This document shows, piece by piece, positions 42,452 through 51,566 of a stretch of DNA of 64,000 nt. The notes beneath the pieces were generated by a model. The model saw only the letters and a list, made by a program, of their open reading frames with translations, made no database searches and was not told the origin of the DNA. Positions within the stretch are counted from its first letter, which is position 1, and each line of letters opens with the position of its first letter. The translations under genes were made by a program, and so were the position numbers. Location: assembly GCF_001688725.2 (NCBI RefSeq), contig NZ_CP015401.2:310001-374000 (forward strand). The letters are read 5' to 3'. This stretch comes from Bacteroides caecimuris. GTDB lineage: Bacteria; Bacteroidota; Bacteroidia; Bacteroidales; Bacteroidaceae.

Positions 42452-43549
42452 ATGAAAAATACATTAGTGGCAACGTTGCTTTTGGCAAGTTGCGGATATC
42501 TGTCGTATGCACAGAACAATGTGATTGTGAAAGGACAGATTAAAGGAGTGGAATCGGGGCGCCTGTATATGCTGGCGCCGGTTTCCGAAAACCGGGTGGA
42601 TACGTTGGGCACTGCCCTTTTCCAAGCCCCCGATTTTGTATTGGAGGGTAGGTGTGACGAACCGGTGGTGGCACATATCGTTGTTGAGAACTATTCGGGG
42701 GGATTTCCATTCATGGCAGAGCCGGGCGGTTCGTACACTGCTTTGCTTACCAATGGGCGGGAGGCCTACATCCGAGGCGGTAAGTTGCAGGATGCTTGGA
42801 CGGGATACTTGAAGTATTCCACCGAACAGCGTCAGAAGATAAGCGCTATGAAGCAAAGACACCAGACGTTGGTTGCCGAAAATAAATACAGAAGTGCCAG
42901 TGCGCTGAACGATTCGATTCTACTTTTGGAGCAACAGGCAAGAAAAGAGACTTACGACTTTTTGGGGCAGCATGATGACCTGATTACAGCGCATACTTAC
43001 CTGGAGAATGCACAGATGCGCGATGCAGGCGCCGAGCAATGCCGTAAAATGTACGAATCATTGGGCGAAGGTGCCAAGCAGACGCCCAGTGCCCGTATCT
43101 TGAAAGAACGTTACGAACGGATGGAGCAGACGGAGAAGGGGAGACTTGCCCCCGACTTTACGCTGACTACTCCGGAAGGCATGGAAGTGACGCTGAGCAA
43201 GGTAGCTGGAAAGGTGAAGATTCTTGATTTCTGGGCTTCGTGGTGTGGACCGTGCCGCCTGAACAATCCCGCTCTGAAAAAGGCTTACGAGGAGTATCAC
43301 GATAAGGGACTGGAGATTATCAGCGTATCGCTTGACAACAAGCCGGAACGTTGGAAGGATGCTATTGCCAAAGATGGACTGACGTGGATAAACGTCTCTT
43401 CATTGAAAGGATGGAAATGCGATGTGGCACGGCTTTACAGTGTGAGCGCCGTTCCCGCCATCTTTATTCTCAACGAAGAAAACCGTATTGTCGCTACCAA
43501 TCTGAGAGGAGAAAAACTGGCTAAATATTTGGAGGATAACTTAAAGTAA
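42452..43549 (+). CDS. TlpA-like periplasmic thiol-disulfide oxidoreductase (first copy)
   Basis: A 365-aa protein: signal peptide (ending GYLSYAQ), a DUF4369-like N-domain (VIVKGQIKGVESGRLYML), a helical linker, and a C-terminal thioredoxin fold from about residue 235 (LAPDFTLTTPEG) with active-site Cys265-Cys268 in FWASWCGPCR. The fold keeps the cis-Pro (SAVPAIFIL). It probably reduces disulfides in substrate proteins before peptidase attack, or maintains the locus' own proteins. It begins 7 nt after the previous stop. Confidence 0.88.
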   Translation: MKNTLVATLLLASCGYLSYAQNNVIVKGQIKGVESGRLYMLAPVSENRVDTLGTALFQAPDFVLEGRCDEPVVAHIVVENYSGGFPFMAEPGGSYTALLTNGREAYIRGGKLQDAWTGYLKYSTEQRQKISAMKQRHQTLVAENKYRSASALNDSILLLEQQARKETYDFLGQHDDLITAHTYLENAQMRDAGAEQCRKMYESLGEGAKQTPSARILKERYERMEQTEKGRLAPDFTLTTPEGMEVTLSKVAGKVKILDFWASWCGPCRLNNPALKKAYEEYHDKGLEIISVSLDNKPERWKDAIAKDGLTWINVSSLKGWKCDVARLYSVSAVPAIFILNEENRIVATNLRGEKLAKYLEDNLK

Positions 43550-43597
43550 CCGTTTTTTCCGGTTACTTAGAAAAACAGATAAAGCATTTATTTTTAT

Positions 43598-44767
43598 ATG
43601 AGAAGAATAATAGTTTCGGTTGCCGTTGGAATGTTGGCAGGTGTTGGTTGCCTGGCACAAAACGGCGACAAGTATGTCATTACTGGTGAAATGACGCGTG
43701 ATTCGTTACGTTTCACCCCGCAAGCGGTCCGCATGGTTTATCTGGCGTGCCAGTCCGACGGCAAGGAAGTCAGACTGGATTCTGCCGTTGTAAAGAATAA
43801 GACCTTCCGTTTCGAGGGTAAGGCTCCCCGCTTTGTGGAAGCTGCCTATCTTTCCGGATTCGATAACGGAAGCGTGCAATTATTGCTCGAACCGGGCAAC
43901 ATTACGGTGCAGCCTTTTGATGCCCACTATCCTGTGTCGGCAAAGGTAAGCGGTACGCCCAGCAACGATGTGATGAGCGGCTACTATGCGGTACGTGGGA
44001 AAGATGTGCAGGAATCGAAAGTCCGCATGAACAATCTGTTCAATTCGCTGCCCGAAGAGGTGAAGAACAATCCGGAGCAGCGGATGGACTATCATGGCTC
44101 TGTGTTCAATATAAACACCGTGATGCAGAAAGTGGTGGCGCTGGAATACCTACGCAGTCACCTCGACAGTGAAGCGGCTTTGTTTATCATCAAGTATGAC
44201 ATCTATCACCTGTTTCAACCGAAAACGATTGAACGTACGTTGATGCGTGCCGTCTCTTCACGGTTGAGGCAGCATCCTGTCTATCGTGAGTTGGAGAATA
44301 AAATCAAGGCAAGCAATCTCAAGGTAGGCTCGCCGGCGCCCGACATCGCAGGAGTGACGCCGGAAGGCAAGGAGATATCCCTTTCCGACTATAAAGGCAA
44401 GTATGTATTGTTGGATATCTGGGCTTCGTGGTGCGGACCGTGTCGTCGCGAATTTCCTTATTTGAAGCAGGCGATGACAGCTTCGGAGGCAAACGATAAA
44501 TTTGTGATACTCAGCTACTCTATCGACAGCAAAGAGCCTGATTGGGTGAACAGCATCGAAAAGAATGAGTTGAAACACAAGAACTGGATTCACTTTTCTA
44601 CCTTGAAAGGATGGTCGTCCGATGCCGTGTCGCTGTTCAACGTGCAGGGTGTTCCCCACACAGTTTTGCTGAATCCGAAAGGAGAAGTGGTGGCTTTCAA
44701 TCTGCGTGGCGAAGAGATGCTCAACAAGGTGAAGCGAATTATTGAGGGAGTGGAAACGTATGAATAA
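43598..44767 (+). CDS. TlpA-like periplasmic thiol-disulfide oxidoreductase (second copy)
   Basis: A 389-aa paralogue of the previous gene. The signal peptide ends in GCLAQ, a beta-sandwich N-domain follows (GFDNGSVQLLLEPGNITVQ), then the thioredoxin fold with APDIAGVTPEGKEISLSDYKGK and Cys279-Cys282 in WASWCGPCRRE. The cis-Pro region GVPHTVLLNPKGEVV is intact. Its stop overlaps the next start region, so the two are translated in tandem. Compared with the first copy, the N-domain is closer to that of the third copy, which points to local duplication. Confidence 0.88.
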   Translation: MRRIIVSVAVGMLAGVGCLAQNGDKYVITGEMTRDSLRFTPQAVRMVYLACQSDGKEVRLDSAVVKNKTFRFEGKAPRFVEAAYLSGFDNGSVQLLLEPGNITVQPFDAHYPVSAKVSGTPSNDVMSGYYAVRGKDVQESKVRMNNLFNSLPEEVKNNPEQRMDYHGSVFNINTVMQKVVALEYLRSHLDSEAALFIIKYDIYHLFQPKTIERTLMRAVSSRLRQHPVYRELENKIKASNLKVGSPAPDIAGVTPEGKEISLSDYKGKYVLLDIWASWCGPCRREFPYLKQAMTASEANDKFVILSYSIDSKEPDWVNSIEKNELKHKNWIHFSTLKGWSSDAVSLFNVQGVPHTVLLNPKGEVVAFNLRGEEMLNKVKRIIEGVETYE

Positions 44768-46007
44768 AAAACGAATAAAAAGAGGAACGAGAATGTTACG
44801 CAAGTGCTATATAGCCGCAGCCTGCCTGATAGCTTGTATGGGTGGGGTGCAGGCACAAGAGAATACGTGTGTCATCAAAGGACGTATGCTGAAAGATTCG
44901 CTGCGCCATACGCCGCAACGGATACAGAAAATTTACCTGACGCAGATGGACGAGTACGAACGCATGATCAATGTCGATTCCGTGAAGCCGGTGAACGGTA
45001 CTTTCACCTTTACACGTTCTCTGAAACAGGGCGAGCCGGAATTGCTTTATTTACTGACCGGCTTCGACAACGGCAACGTGCAACTGTTTGTGGAGCCGGG
45101 TACGGTGGAAGTGCGTATTCCGGATGCCGCTTTTCCCGCAGGAGGAATGGCAAAGGGAACACCGACTAACGACCTGTACAACCAGTATAAGGAAATCCGC
45201 CGACTTTGTATCAAGGAGCAGACCGACACCTTGAACGTGTGGCAGGAGAAGCATGGAGAGTCGTTCAATCAATGGATGAGCCGACCCGAAAATCAGGAAG
45301 AGTGGGTACGTGTCGGTGCGGCGGCAATGGTTGCCGCTTCCGCAGCGCAACTCCGTTTTCTGCTCGAACACAACGATTCGCCGTTGGTGCCTTTGATGCT
45401 GGAGAAAGAGGTTTACCCGACATTGAGCAAGGCCTACGTGCAGCGTATGCTGAAATCCTTGTCGCCTAAGTTGAAGAAGCACCCGTATTACCGTTCGTTC
45501 AGCAACGTAGTGCGTGCGCAGGAGTTGAAAGTAGGCGGCGAGTTGCCCGACATCACGCTTCCTCTTGTTGAAGGCGGACGCAAGACGCTGGAAGATTTCA
45601 AAGGAAAATATGTGTTGCTGGACTTTTGGGCTTCGTGGTGCGGTCCCTGTCGCCGGGAGATTCCCTACCTCATACAGTTGTACAATGAAACGCAGGCCGA
45701 CCGTGACCGTTTTGTGATTGTCAGTTTCTCTTTGGACAACAAAGAGAAGGACTGGAAGAACGCTATCCGCACGCATCAGATGGACAAGGAGGAGTGGGCA
45801 CACGCTTCCGATCTCTTGGGATGGGGTTCGCCCGCCGCCCGTATGCTGGGAGTGACGGCAGTGCCCAAGACCATCCTGATTGACCCCGAAGGAAGAGTCA
45901 TTTCCTTCTCCCTGCGTGGCGAGGAAATGGTGAGCCGTGTGAAGCAGATTTTAGCAGGTGCCCCCGCTTTCGGCGAAGGTGACGGCAAGGAAGAGGAGAA
46001 GAAATAA
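44760..46007 (+). CDS. TlpA-like periplasmic thiol-disulfide oxidoreductase (third copy)
   Basis: A 415-aa paralogue with N-domain (GFDNGNVQLFVEPGTVEV) and thioredoxin fold; active site Cys294-Cys297 in FWASWCGPCRREIP. ATG 44760 overlaps the upstream stop by 8 nt and gives a long basic n-region before CYIAAACLIACMGGVQA. ATG 44793 gives a more usual signal peptide and is an equally good start. The C-terminus ends in an acidic-basic tail (GEGDGKEEEKK). It is the last oxidoreductase before the M16 peptidase. Confidence 0.85.
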   Translation: MNKKRIKRGTRMLRKCYIAAACLIACMGGVQAQENTCVIKGRMLKDSLRHTPQRIQKIYLTQMDEYERMINVDSVKPVNGTFTFTRSLKQGEPELLYLLTGFDNGNVQLFVEPGTVEVRIPDAAFPAGGMAKGTPTNDLYNQYKEIRRLCIKEQTDTLNVWQEKHGESFNQWMSRPENQEEWVRVGAAAMVAASAAQLRFLLEHNDSPLVPLMLEKEVYPTLSKAYVQRMLKSLSPKLKKHPYYRSFSNVVRAQELKVGGELPDITLPLVEGGRKTLEDFKGKYVLLDFWASWCGPCRREIPYLIQLYNETQADRDRFVIVSFSLDNKEKDWKNAIRTHQMDKEEWAHASDLLGWGSPAARMLGVTAVPKTILIDPEGRVISFSLRGEEMVSRVKQILAGAPAFGEGDGKEEEKK

Positions 46008-46039
46008 GCATCTTCGTGCACACCCCAAAAGACAATTTC

Positions 46040-48856
46040 ATGAAGAAAATAATTGCATATATATGTATTTGTTTGGCCTCACTGACCGTTGCACGCGCAC
46101 AGTCGGCGGCGGTCGGCGGGCAAGAGACGCTGCCTGTCGACTCGGCGGTGCTCATAGGCAGGCTGCCTAACGGGATTACCTATTATATCCGCCACAACGG
46201 CGACCAGCCCTGCCGTGCAGGCTTTTACCTGATTCGCAATGCCGGTTCGCTGTTGGAGACGGACGAGCAGAACGGATTGGCGCATTTCCTGGAGCATATG
46301 GCTTTTCAGGGAACGAAGCATTTTCCCGGCAAAGGTATTATTTCGGGACTGGAGAAACACGGTGTGGCGTTCGGGAGCAATATCAACGCCTATACGTCGC
46401 ACAATGAGACTGTTTACCAACTCACCGACGTGCCTACGCAAAGCGAATCTTTGCTGGACACCTGCCTGTTGATACTGCACGACTGGTCTTACTACCTGTC
46501 GTTGGAAGAGAAAGAGATTGACGCAGAACGCAAGGTGATTGTCGAAGAGTGGCGCACCCGCCGAACGTCAACGGTGCGGATGCAGGAAAAGACAAACCAG
46601 GTGCTCTATCAAGGCTCGCGGTATGCCGACAGGGATGTCATCGGAACACTGGACGTCATTCAGCACTTTGCTCCACAGGCATTGCGCGACTTCTATCACC
46701 GATGGTATCGCACCGATTTGGAAGCGATTGCCATTGTGGGCGATTTCGATGCGCGCCGGATGGAAGAAAAAGTGAAGAAGCTTTTTACTGCCATTCCTGC
46801 CGTGAAGAATCCGGAGCCGCGTCCGTTCTTTTCGATACCCGACAACGATACTCCCCGTTATGTGCTGGCAACGGACAATGAAGCTGCCCGCTCTTCGTTG
46901 GGGCTGTCCATCCGGATGAACGACACTCCGGCGTGCGAACGCAATCGCGTGGCTTATCTGCGCGAGAGTCTGATTATCTCGTTCTTTAATTCGATGATGC
47001 GGACGCGTATCGCGGAGCTGGCACGTCGTCCGGATACGCCGTTCCGTCATGCGGAGATTGCCTACGGAGATTTGGTGCGCGGATATTGTGCATACAACGT
47101 TAATGTATCTCCCCGTCCCGGACAGGAAGCCGCAGCATGGGAAGCGGCAATGACCGAGAATGAACGGGTGAAACGTTATGGCTTCACGCCCGAAGAACTG
47201 GAGCGTGCCAAGAAAGATATGCTCACAGCACTGGAGAACGGACGCAGGAAGGGCAAGGCAAACAGCCGTTATGCGCAAGAGATACAGGCCCATTTTCTGG
47301 AAGGACGACCGCTTCTCAGCCCCTCCGACTATTACCGTTGGGTGAAACGCCTTGTTGCCGACATCACGGTAGAGGAGGTTTCTGTCAGGGCGAAGAAGTG
47401 GAACAGCCCGAAAAACCGGACATTGCTGGTAGTGGGCTCAGCTAAAGAGAAACACTTGTCGCGCGAGGATATGACGGCTATCATGGAACGCGTGGAGCAT
47501 TCCAGTCAGATTCGTCCTTATGCGGTGAATACCCCTTCGGGCGTTCAGCGCAAACTGCTGGATGATGCAGAGCTGCAGGGCGGACAGATTGTGAAGGTGC
47601 GTTCCCTGGAGCGTTTTGGTGCCGTGGAGTGGACTTTGCAGAATGGCGCCCGCGTGGTGTTCCGCCATAGTGCGAGCAATAAAATCCTTGTCTCCTCCTA
47701 TAGCAACGGCGGAACCTCTGTCTACGAGGATACCGACCTGCTACCCGCAGCCGAGAATGCCGCAACGATGGTATCTTCGTTCGGCGTGGGCGACTTTACG
47801 CCCGACGAACTGCGGACACTGCTGACCGGTAAGCGGGTGGGATGCAAAGTGAACATCACTCCATGGGATGAGGCTATAGGAGGCTCCTCCGTTGCGGAAG
47901 ATTTCGAGACGCTCATGCAGTTGATTTACCTGCGTTTCGAGAAACCCCGGTTCGACGAAGCATTGTTTGCTACGCTGATGCAGCGCAACTATGCAGCGTT
48001 GCAGCAGTATGCCGAACAGCCGCAGACGGTGATGAAGGACTCGCTCCAACAGATTTTGCACAATTACAGCTCCCGTTTCCCGGCTTTCAATAAAGCATAC
48101 TTGGATAAGATTACGTTGGAAAGATTGAAATATGTCTATTCTGACCGTATCAAGGACGCCAGCGACTTCGTGTTCTTTATCATGGGCAATCTGAAAGAGG
48201 AGAACGCCCGACAGATGGTGGAGAAATACATCGGTTCTTTGCGCTCCGAACATCGCAAAGAGAAGCGTACTCTGCACCGCGAATTGCCGGCAAAGGGGAA
48301 GGTCGTGAAAAACGTCCGGCTCAACTGGGAGACCCCAAAAGCCACTGTCGTCACCAATTTTTCAACGAAGCTGAAAAATACGCCTTACCATAACATCTGC
48401 CAAAGCCTGTTGCGCGGCATCTTGCAGTTGCGCTATACGGAAAACATCCGCGAGAAGGAGGGGGGCACATATGGAATCAATATCAATGCTACTTCGTCCC
48501 GTCTCCCCGAATCGCGTTACTCTTTTACCATGATATTCGACTGTGCACCCGAGCGGGAAGCCCATTTGAAGTCGTTGGTACACGCCGAAACGGAACGTCT
48601 TGCCGAAGAGGCACCTGGGCAGGATGAGTTTGCAAAGGTGGTTGCCAATCTGCGGAAAAACGACGAACAGTCGAGAAACTCTGACGCATATTGGATGGCT
48701 GCCCTTGCCGCTTATTATACGGAAGGTATCGACATCACCGCCCCCGAAAATTTTGACAGGATATTGGAGCGGTTGACGCCTGCCGATATACATAAGTTCG
48801 CCAAGAAGATGTTTAAGGAGTCGTATGTGATAGACCTGACGTTCCAGTCAAAGTGA
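46040..48856 (+). CDS. Periplasmic M16 (pitrilysin-type) zinc metallopeptidase
   Basis: A 938-aa peptidase with four M16 half-domains; these enzymes form a closed chamber that degrades peptides rather than folded proteins. The signal peptide ends in VARAQ. The inverted zinc motif is HFLEH at residues 82-86 with third ligand Glu163 (DAERKVIVEEW), so the active site is complete. The second inactive half is present (from about residue 500) with the R/Y substrate-binding region GGTYGIN near 820. Start ATG 46040; the upstream GTG at 46016 has no support. It closes the operon and would finish peptides imported by SusCD. Confidence 0.93.
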   Translation: MKKIIAYICICLASLTVARAQSAAVGGQETLPVDSAVLIGRLPNGITYYIRHNGDQPCRAGFYLIRNAGSLLETDEQNGLAHFLEHMAFQGTKHFPGKGIISGLEKHGVAFGSNINAYTSHNETVYQLTDVPTQSESLLDTCLLILHDWSYYLSLEEKEIDAERKVIVEEWRTRRTSTVRMQEKTNQVLYQGSRYADRDVIGTLDVIQHFAPQALRDFYHRWYRTDLEAIAIVGDFDARRMEEKVKKLFTAIPAVKNPEPRPFFSIPDNDTPRYVLATDNEAARSSLGLSIRMNDTPACERNRVAYLRESLIISFFNSMMRTRIAELARRPDTPFRHAEIAYGDLVRGYCAYNVNVSPRPGQEAAAWEAAMTENERVKRYGFTPEELERAKKDMLTALENGRRKGKANSRYAQEIQAHFLEGRPLLSPSDYYRWVKRLVADITVEEVSVRAKKWNSPKNRTLLVVGSAKEKHLSREDMTAIMERVEHSSQIRPYAVNTPSGVQRKLLDDAELQGGQIVKVRSLERFGAVEWTLQNGARVVFRHSASNKILVSSYSNGGTSVYEDTDLLPAAENAATMVSSFGVGDFTPDELRTLLTGKRVGCKVNITPWDEAIGGSSVAEDFETLMQLIYLRFEKPRFDEALFATLMQRNYAALQQYAEQPQTVMKDSLQQILHNYSSRFPAFNKAYLDKITLERLKYVYSDRIKDASDFVFFIMGNLKEENARQMVEKYIGSLRSEHRKEKRTLHRELPAKGKVVKNVRLNWETPKATVVTNFSTKLKNTPYHNICQSLLRGILQLRYTENIREKEGGTYGININATSSRLPESRYSFTMIFDCAPEREAHLKSLVHAETERLAEEAPGQDEFAKVVANLRKNDEQSRNSDAYWMAALAAYYTEGIDITAPENFDRILERLTPADIHKFAKKMFKESYVIDLTFQSK

Positions 48857-48910
48857 AAGATACAGCGCTATGGAAATAATATGAAGATGCGAATTTAGGG
48901 CAACATTCTA

Positions 48911-48940
48911 AAAAAAGAGGAGATTTTCTCCTCTTTTTTT
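48911..48940 (+). terminator. Terminator at the end of the SusC-to-M16 operon
   Basis: A 13-bp stem (48911-48923 with 48927-48939) with a 3-nt loop and flanking A and T runs. It lies 55 nt after the M16 stop. Confidence 0.9.
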
Positions 48941-48993
48941 GTAATCACTTACTTTATTCCATCCAAATCTCCCTGTATCTTGCGAATTCTTCG

Positions 48994-49001
48994 TATATTT
49001 G
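48994..49001 (+). promoter_or_regulatory. -7 element of the DUF2339 gene
   Basis: TATATTTG, 26 nt before the ATG at 49028. This placement makes the upstream in-frame start at 48980 impossible for that transcript. No good -33 match is seen. Confidence 0.55.
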
Positions 49002-49027
49002 TGATATTGAATCAAATACAAAATACT

Positions 49028-51409
49028 ATGGGCGATTTTAATAGTGTATATCCGTTACTCGGTATAGTGATACTTATTGTTTTGCTATGTCGGTTTGATG
49101 GTCGGTTCACGAAGATAGAGAAAGAGCTTGATGTAATAAAAAAGCAGATGGACGCTCTTCTGAAGGGGCAGGCGAAAATGGCTGCTGGTGATAGGGAATC
49201 AAGTGAGGAGACGCCTGAAAAAGTAGTAGCAGAAGTCCTGCCGGAAGAAAAATTGGTTGAAGAAGAGTTGGTTGTTCGCGAACCGAGTACAATGGTTGAG
49301 GCTGTGGTTGCCAATAAATTGCGAGATGCTTCGGAATCTGTTCAAGAATCTGTTCAGGAAGAAATTATTGAAAGTATCCCAGTGATGGATACGGTTCGGG
49401 AAGAGTCTGCAATGTCTCCAGAACCGATTCGTGTGGCACCGATTGCTCCGAAACTACCAAAGAAACAAGTCAACTACGAGAAGTTTATCGGTGAAAACCT
49501 GTTTGGAAAGATTGGTATTCTCATATTTGTGATAGGGGTGGGCTTCTTTGTGAAGTACGCTATTGACAAGAACTGGATAAACGAGACTTTCCGTACGGTG
49601 CTTGGTTTCCTGACCGGGGCGGCATTGCTGGTTGTTGCCGAACGCTTGCAGAAGAAATATCGTACATTCAGTTCATTGCTTGCCGGTGGAGCGTTCGCCG
49701 TGTTCTATCTCACGGTTGCTATCGCATTCCATTATTATCATATCTTTTCGCAGACTGTAGCGTTTATCATTCTGATAGCCACTACTATATTTATGTCTGT
49801 TCTTTCTGTGATATATGACAGGCGTGAGCTGGCAGTTATTGCGCTTGTAGGAGGATTTCTAGCACCTTTTATTGTAAGTAGCGGCGAAGGAAGTTATCAA
49901 GTTCTGTTTACTTATGTGAGTATATTGAATTTGGGAATGTTCGGGCTTTCCATCTACAAAAAGTGGAGCGAACTTCCGATAATCTCATTTGTCTTTACTT
50001 GTCTGATAATGGCTAGTTTCTTGTTGTTGAGCTATTCTTCCCGTTCTACGGTCATTTCGGGACATTTGCTGATGTTTGCCACTCTGTTCTATTTTACCTT
50101 TTTGCTTCCGGTGTTTTCCATTCTTCGTGGAGAGAAGATACAGGCTATGAGCCGCGGACTGGTATTTGTCATCATCACTAATAATTTTGTCTATCTGCTT
50201 TCGGGAATTCTTTTCCTAAAGAACATGGGACTGTCTTTTAAGGCGAGCGGTCTGTTGAGCCTGTTTATCGCATTCGTTAATCTGGGGCTGGTGCTTTGGT
50301 TATGGAAGGATAGGAAAGCATATAAATTCCTCGTGCATACCACATTGGGGCTTGTGCTGACATTTGTCTCCATTACAGTCCCGATTCAACTGGACGGAAA
50401 CTATATTACTTTGCTTTGGGCATCGGAAATGGTATTGTTGTTGTGGCTTTATGTCAAGTCGAAAATCAGGGTATATGAGTCTGCGGCCAAAGTCCTGGTA
50501 GGACTCACTTTCGTTTCTTACTTGATGGATGTGTATAGCGTGATGTTTGAACATCATTCTTTGGATACAATTTTTCTGAATAGTTCATTTACCACCTCTT
50601 TGTTTGTGGGATTAGCTACAGGAGCATTCGCTTTATTAATGGAGCATTATCATTCCTTCTTCTCTACGGCACGCCGGCTGAAATACAGTTTCTGGAATCC
50701 TTTCATGCTTATACTTTCCGTAATCATACTTTATTATACATTTATGATGGAATTCAATTTGTATTTTGAAGGGGCAACGAGAAGCGGAGCGATGTTCTTG
50801 TTTACCGCCGTATTCATTTCGGGCATTTGCTATGCTTTCAGAAAACGATTCCCGATAACCAAGCACCTCACTTCCTATACTTTGGCTATCGGAATGAATA
50901 CGCTTGTATATATTCTGAATATATGGTGTGACCAATGGGAGAACATGGCTTTCACTCCTGCCGTGTTGCGATGGCTGACGGCTGCTTTCGTGATAGCAAA
51001 CATATATTACGTGGCACGTCTGTACTATACATCAATCGGCATAAAATCCCGCTTCACCGTATATCTGAATATTCTTGCCACACTCCTTTGGCTGACAATG
51101 GTACGTTCTTTCCTTTGGCAAGTAGGTGTAGACGATTTCAGTGCCGGACTATCACTCTCATTAAGCATTGCCGGTTTCGTTCAGATGGGATTGGGAATGC
51201 GCCTGCATCAGAAAGCGATGCGTATGGTAAGCCTTGCGACTTTCGGAATAGTTCTGCTCAAACTCGTATTAGACGATTTATGGGCAATGCCGACTATTGG
51301 CAAGATTATCGTATTTATCATTCTGGGATTGATATTGCTGATCCTTTCGTTCCTTTATCAGAAACTAAAGGATGTGTTGTTCAAGAATGACGAGGAAGAA
51401 ACAAACTGA
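49028..51409 (+). CDS. DUF2339 polytopic membrane protein
   Basis: A 793-aa inner-membrane protein of unknown function. One N-terminal helix (YPLLGIVILIVLLCRF) precedes a coiled coil (TKIEKELDVIKKQMDALLKG) and an acidic, low-complexity stretch to about residue 150. The family core follows (FIGENLFGKIGILIFVIG near 160) with some twenty transmembrane segments to the end. Family members are sometimes linked to cell-surface polymer handling, but nothing here proves it. It stands alone between terminators. Confidence 0.85.
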   Translation: MGDFNSVYPLLGIVILIVLLCRFDGRFTKIEKELDVIKKQMDALLKGQAKMAAGDRESSEETPEKVVAEVLPEEKLVEEELVVREPSTMVEAVVANKLRDASESVQESVQEEIIESIPVMDTVREESAMSPEPIRVAPIAPKLPKKQVNYEKFIGENLFGKIGILIFVIGVGFFVKYAIDKNWINETFRTVLGFLTGAALLVVAERLQKKYRTFSSLLAGGAFAVFYLTVAIAFHYYHIFSQTVAFIILIATTIFMSVLSVIYDRRELAVIALVGGFLAPFIVSSGEGSYQVLFTYVSILNLGMFGLSIYKKWSELPIISFVFTCLIMASFLLLSYSSRSTVISGHLLMFATLFYFTFLLPVFSILRGEKIQAMSRGLVFVIITNNFVYLLSGILFLKNMGLSFKASGLLSLFIAFVNLGLVLWLWKDRKAYKFLVHTTLGLVLTFVSITVPIQLDGNYITLLWASEMVLLLWLYVKSKIRVYESAAKVLVGLTFVSYLMDVYSVMFEHHSLDTIFLNSSFTTSLFVGLATGAFALLMEHYHSFFSTARRLKYSFWNPFMLILSVIILYYTFMMEFNLYFEGATRSGAMFLFTAVFISGICYAFRKRFPITKHLTSYTLAIGMNTLVYILNIWCDQWENMAFTPAVLRWLTAAFVIANIYYVARLYYTSIGIKSRFTVYLNILATLLWLTMVRSFLWQVGVDDFSAGLSLSLSIAGFVQMGLGMRLHQKAMRMVSLATFGIVLLKLVLDDLWAMPTIGKIIVFIILGLILLILSFLYQKLKDVLFKNDEEETN

Positions 51410-51431
51410 ATCTTTGAAAATATTCGATAAG

Positions 51432-51526
51432 AAAGAGGCTGCCTAAAAAGTCGGTTCTATCTTCATTTTCCTCCTTCCCGAAGGAGGGGAGTTAGAGTTA
51501 CTGACGACTTTTTAGACAGCCTCTTT
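51432..51526. repeat. 95-bp hairpin repeat between DUF2339 and trpS
   Basis: A 22-bp inverted repeat (51432-51453 with 51505-51526, one mismatch) surrounds a second CTCCTT/AAGGAG hairpin. The A/T-run near CTAAAAAGTCG makes it a likely bidirectional terminator for convergent genes. I recall similar GAGGCTGTCTAAAAAG hairpins elsewhere in Bacteroides, so it may be a dispersed element. Confidence 0.7.
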
Positions 51527-51566
51527 ACTTTAGCTCTTTATTATGTTTATTTCTAAACGAAATGTT

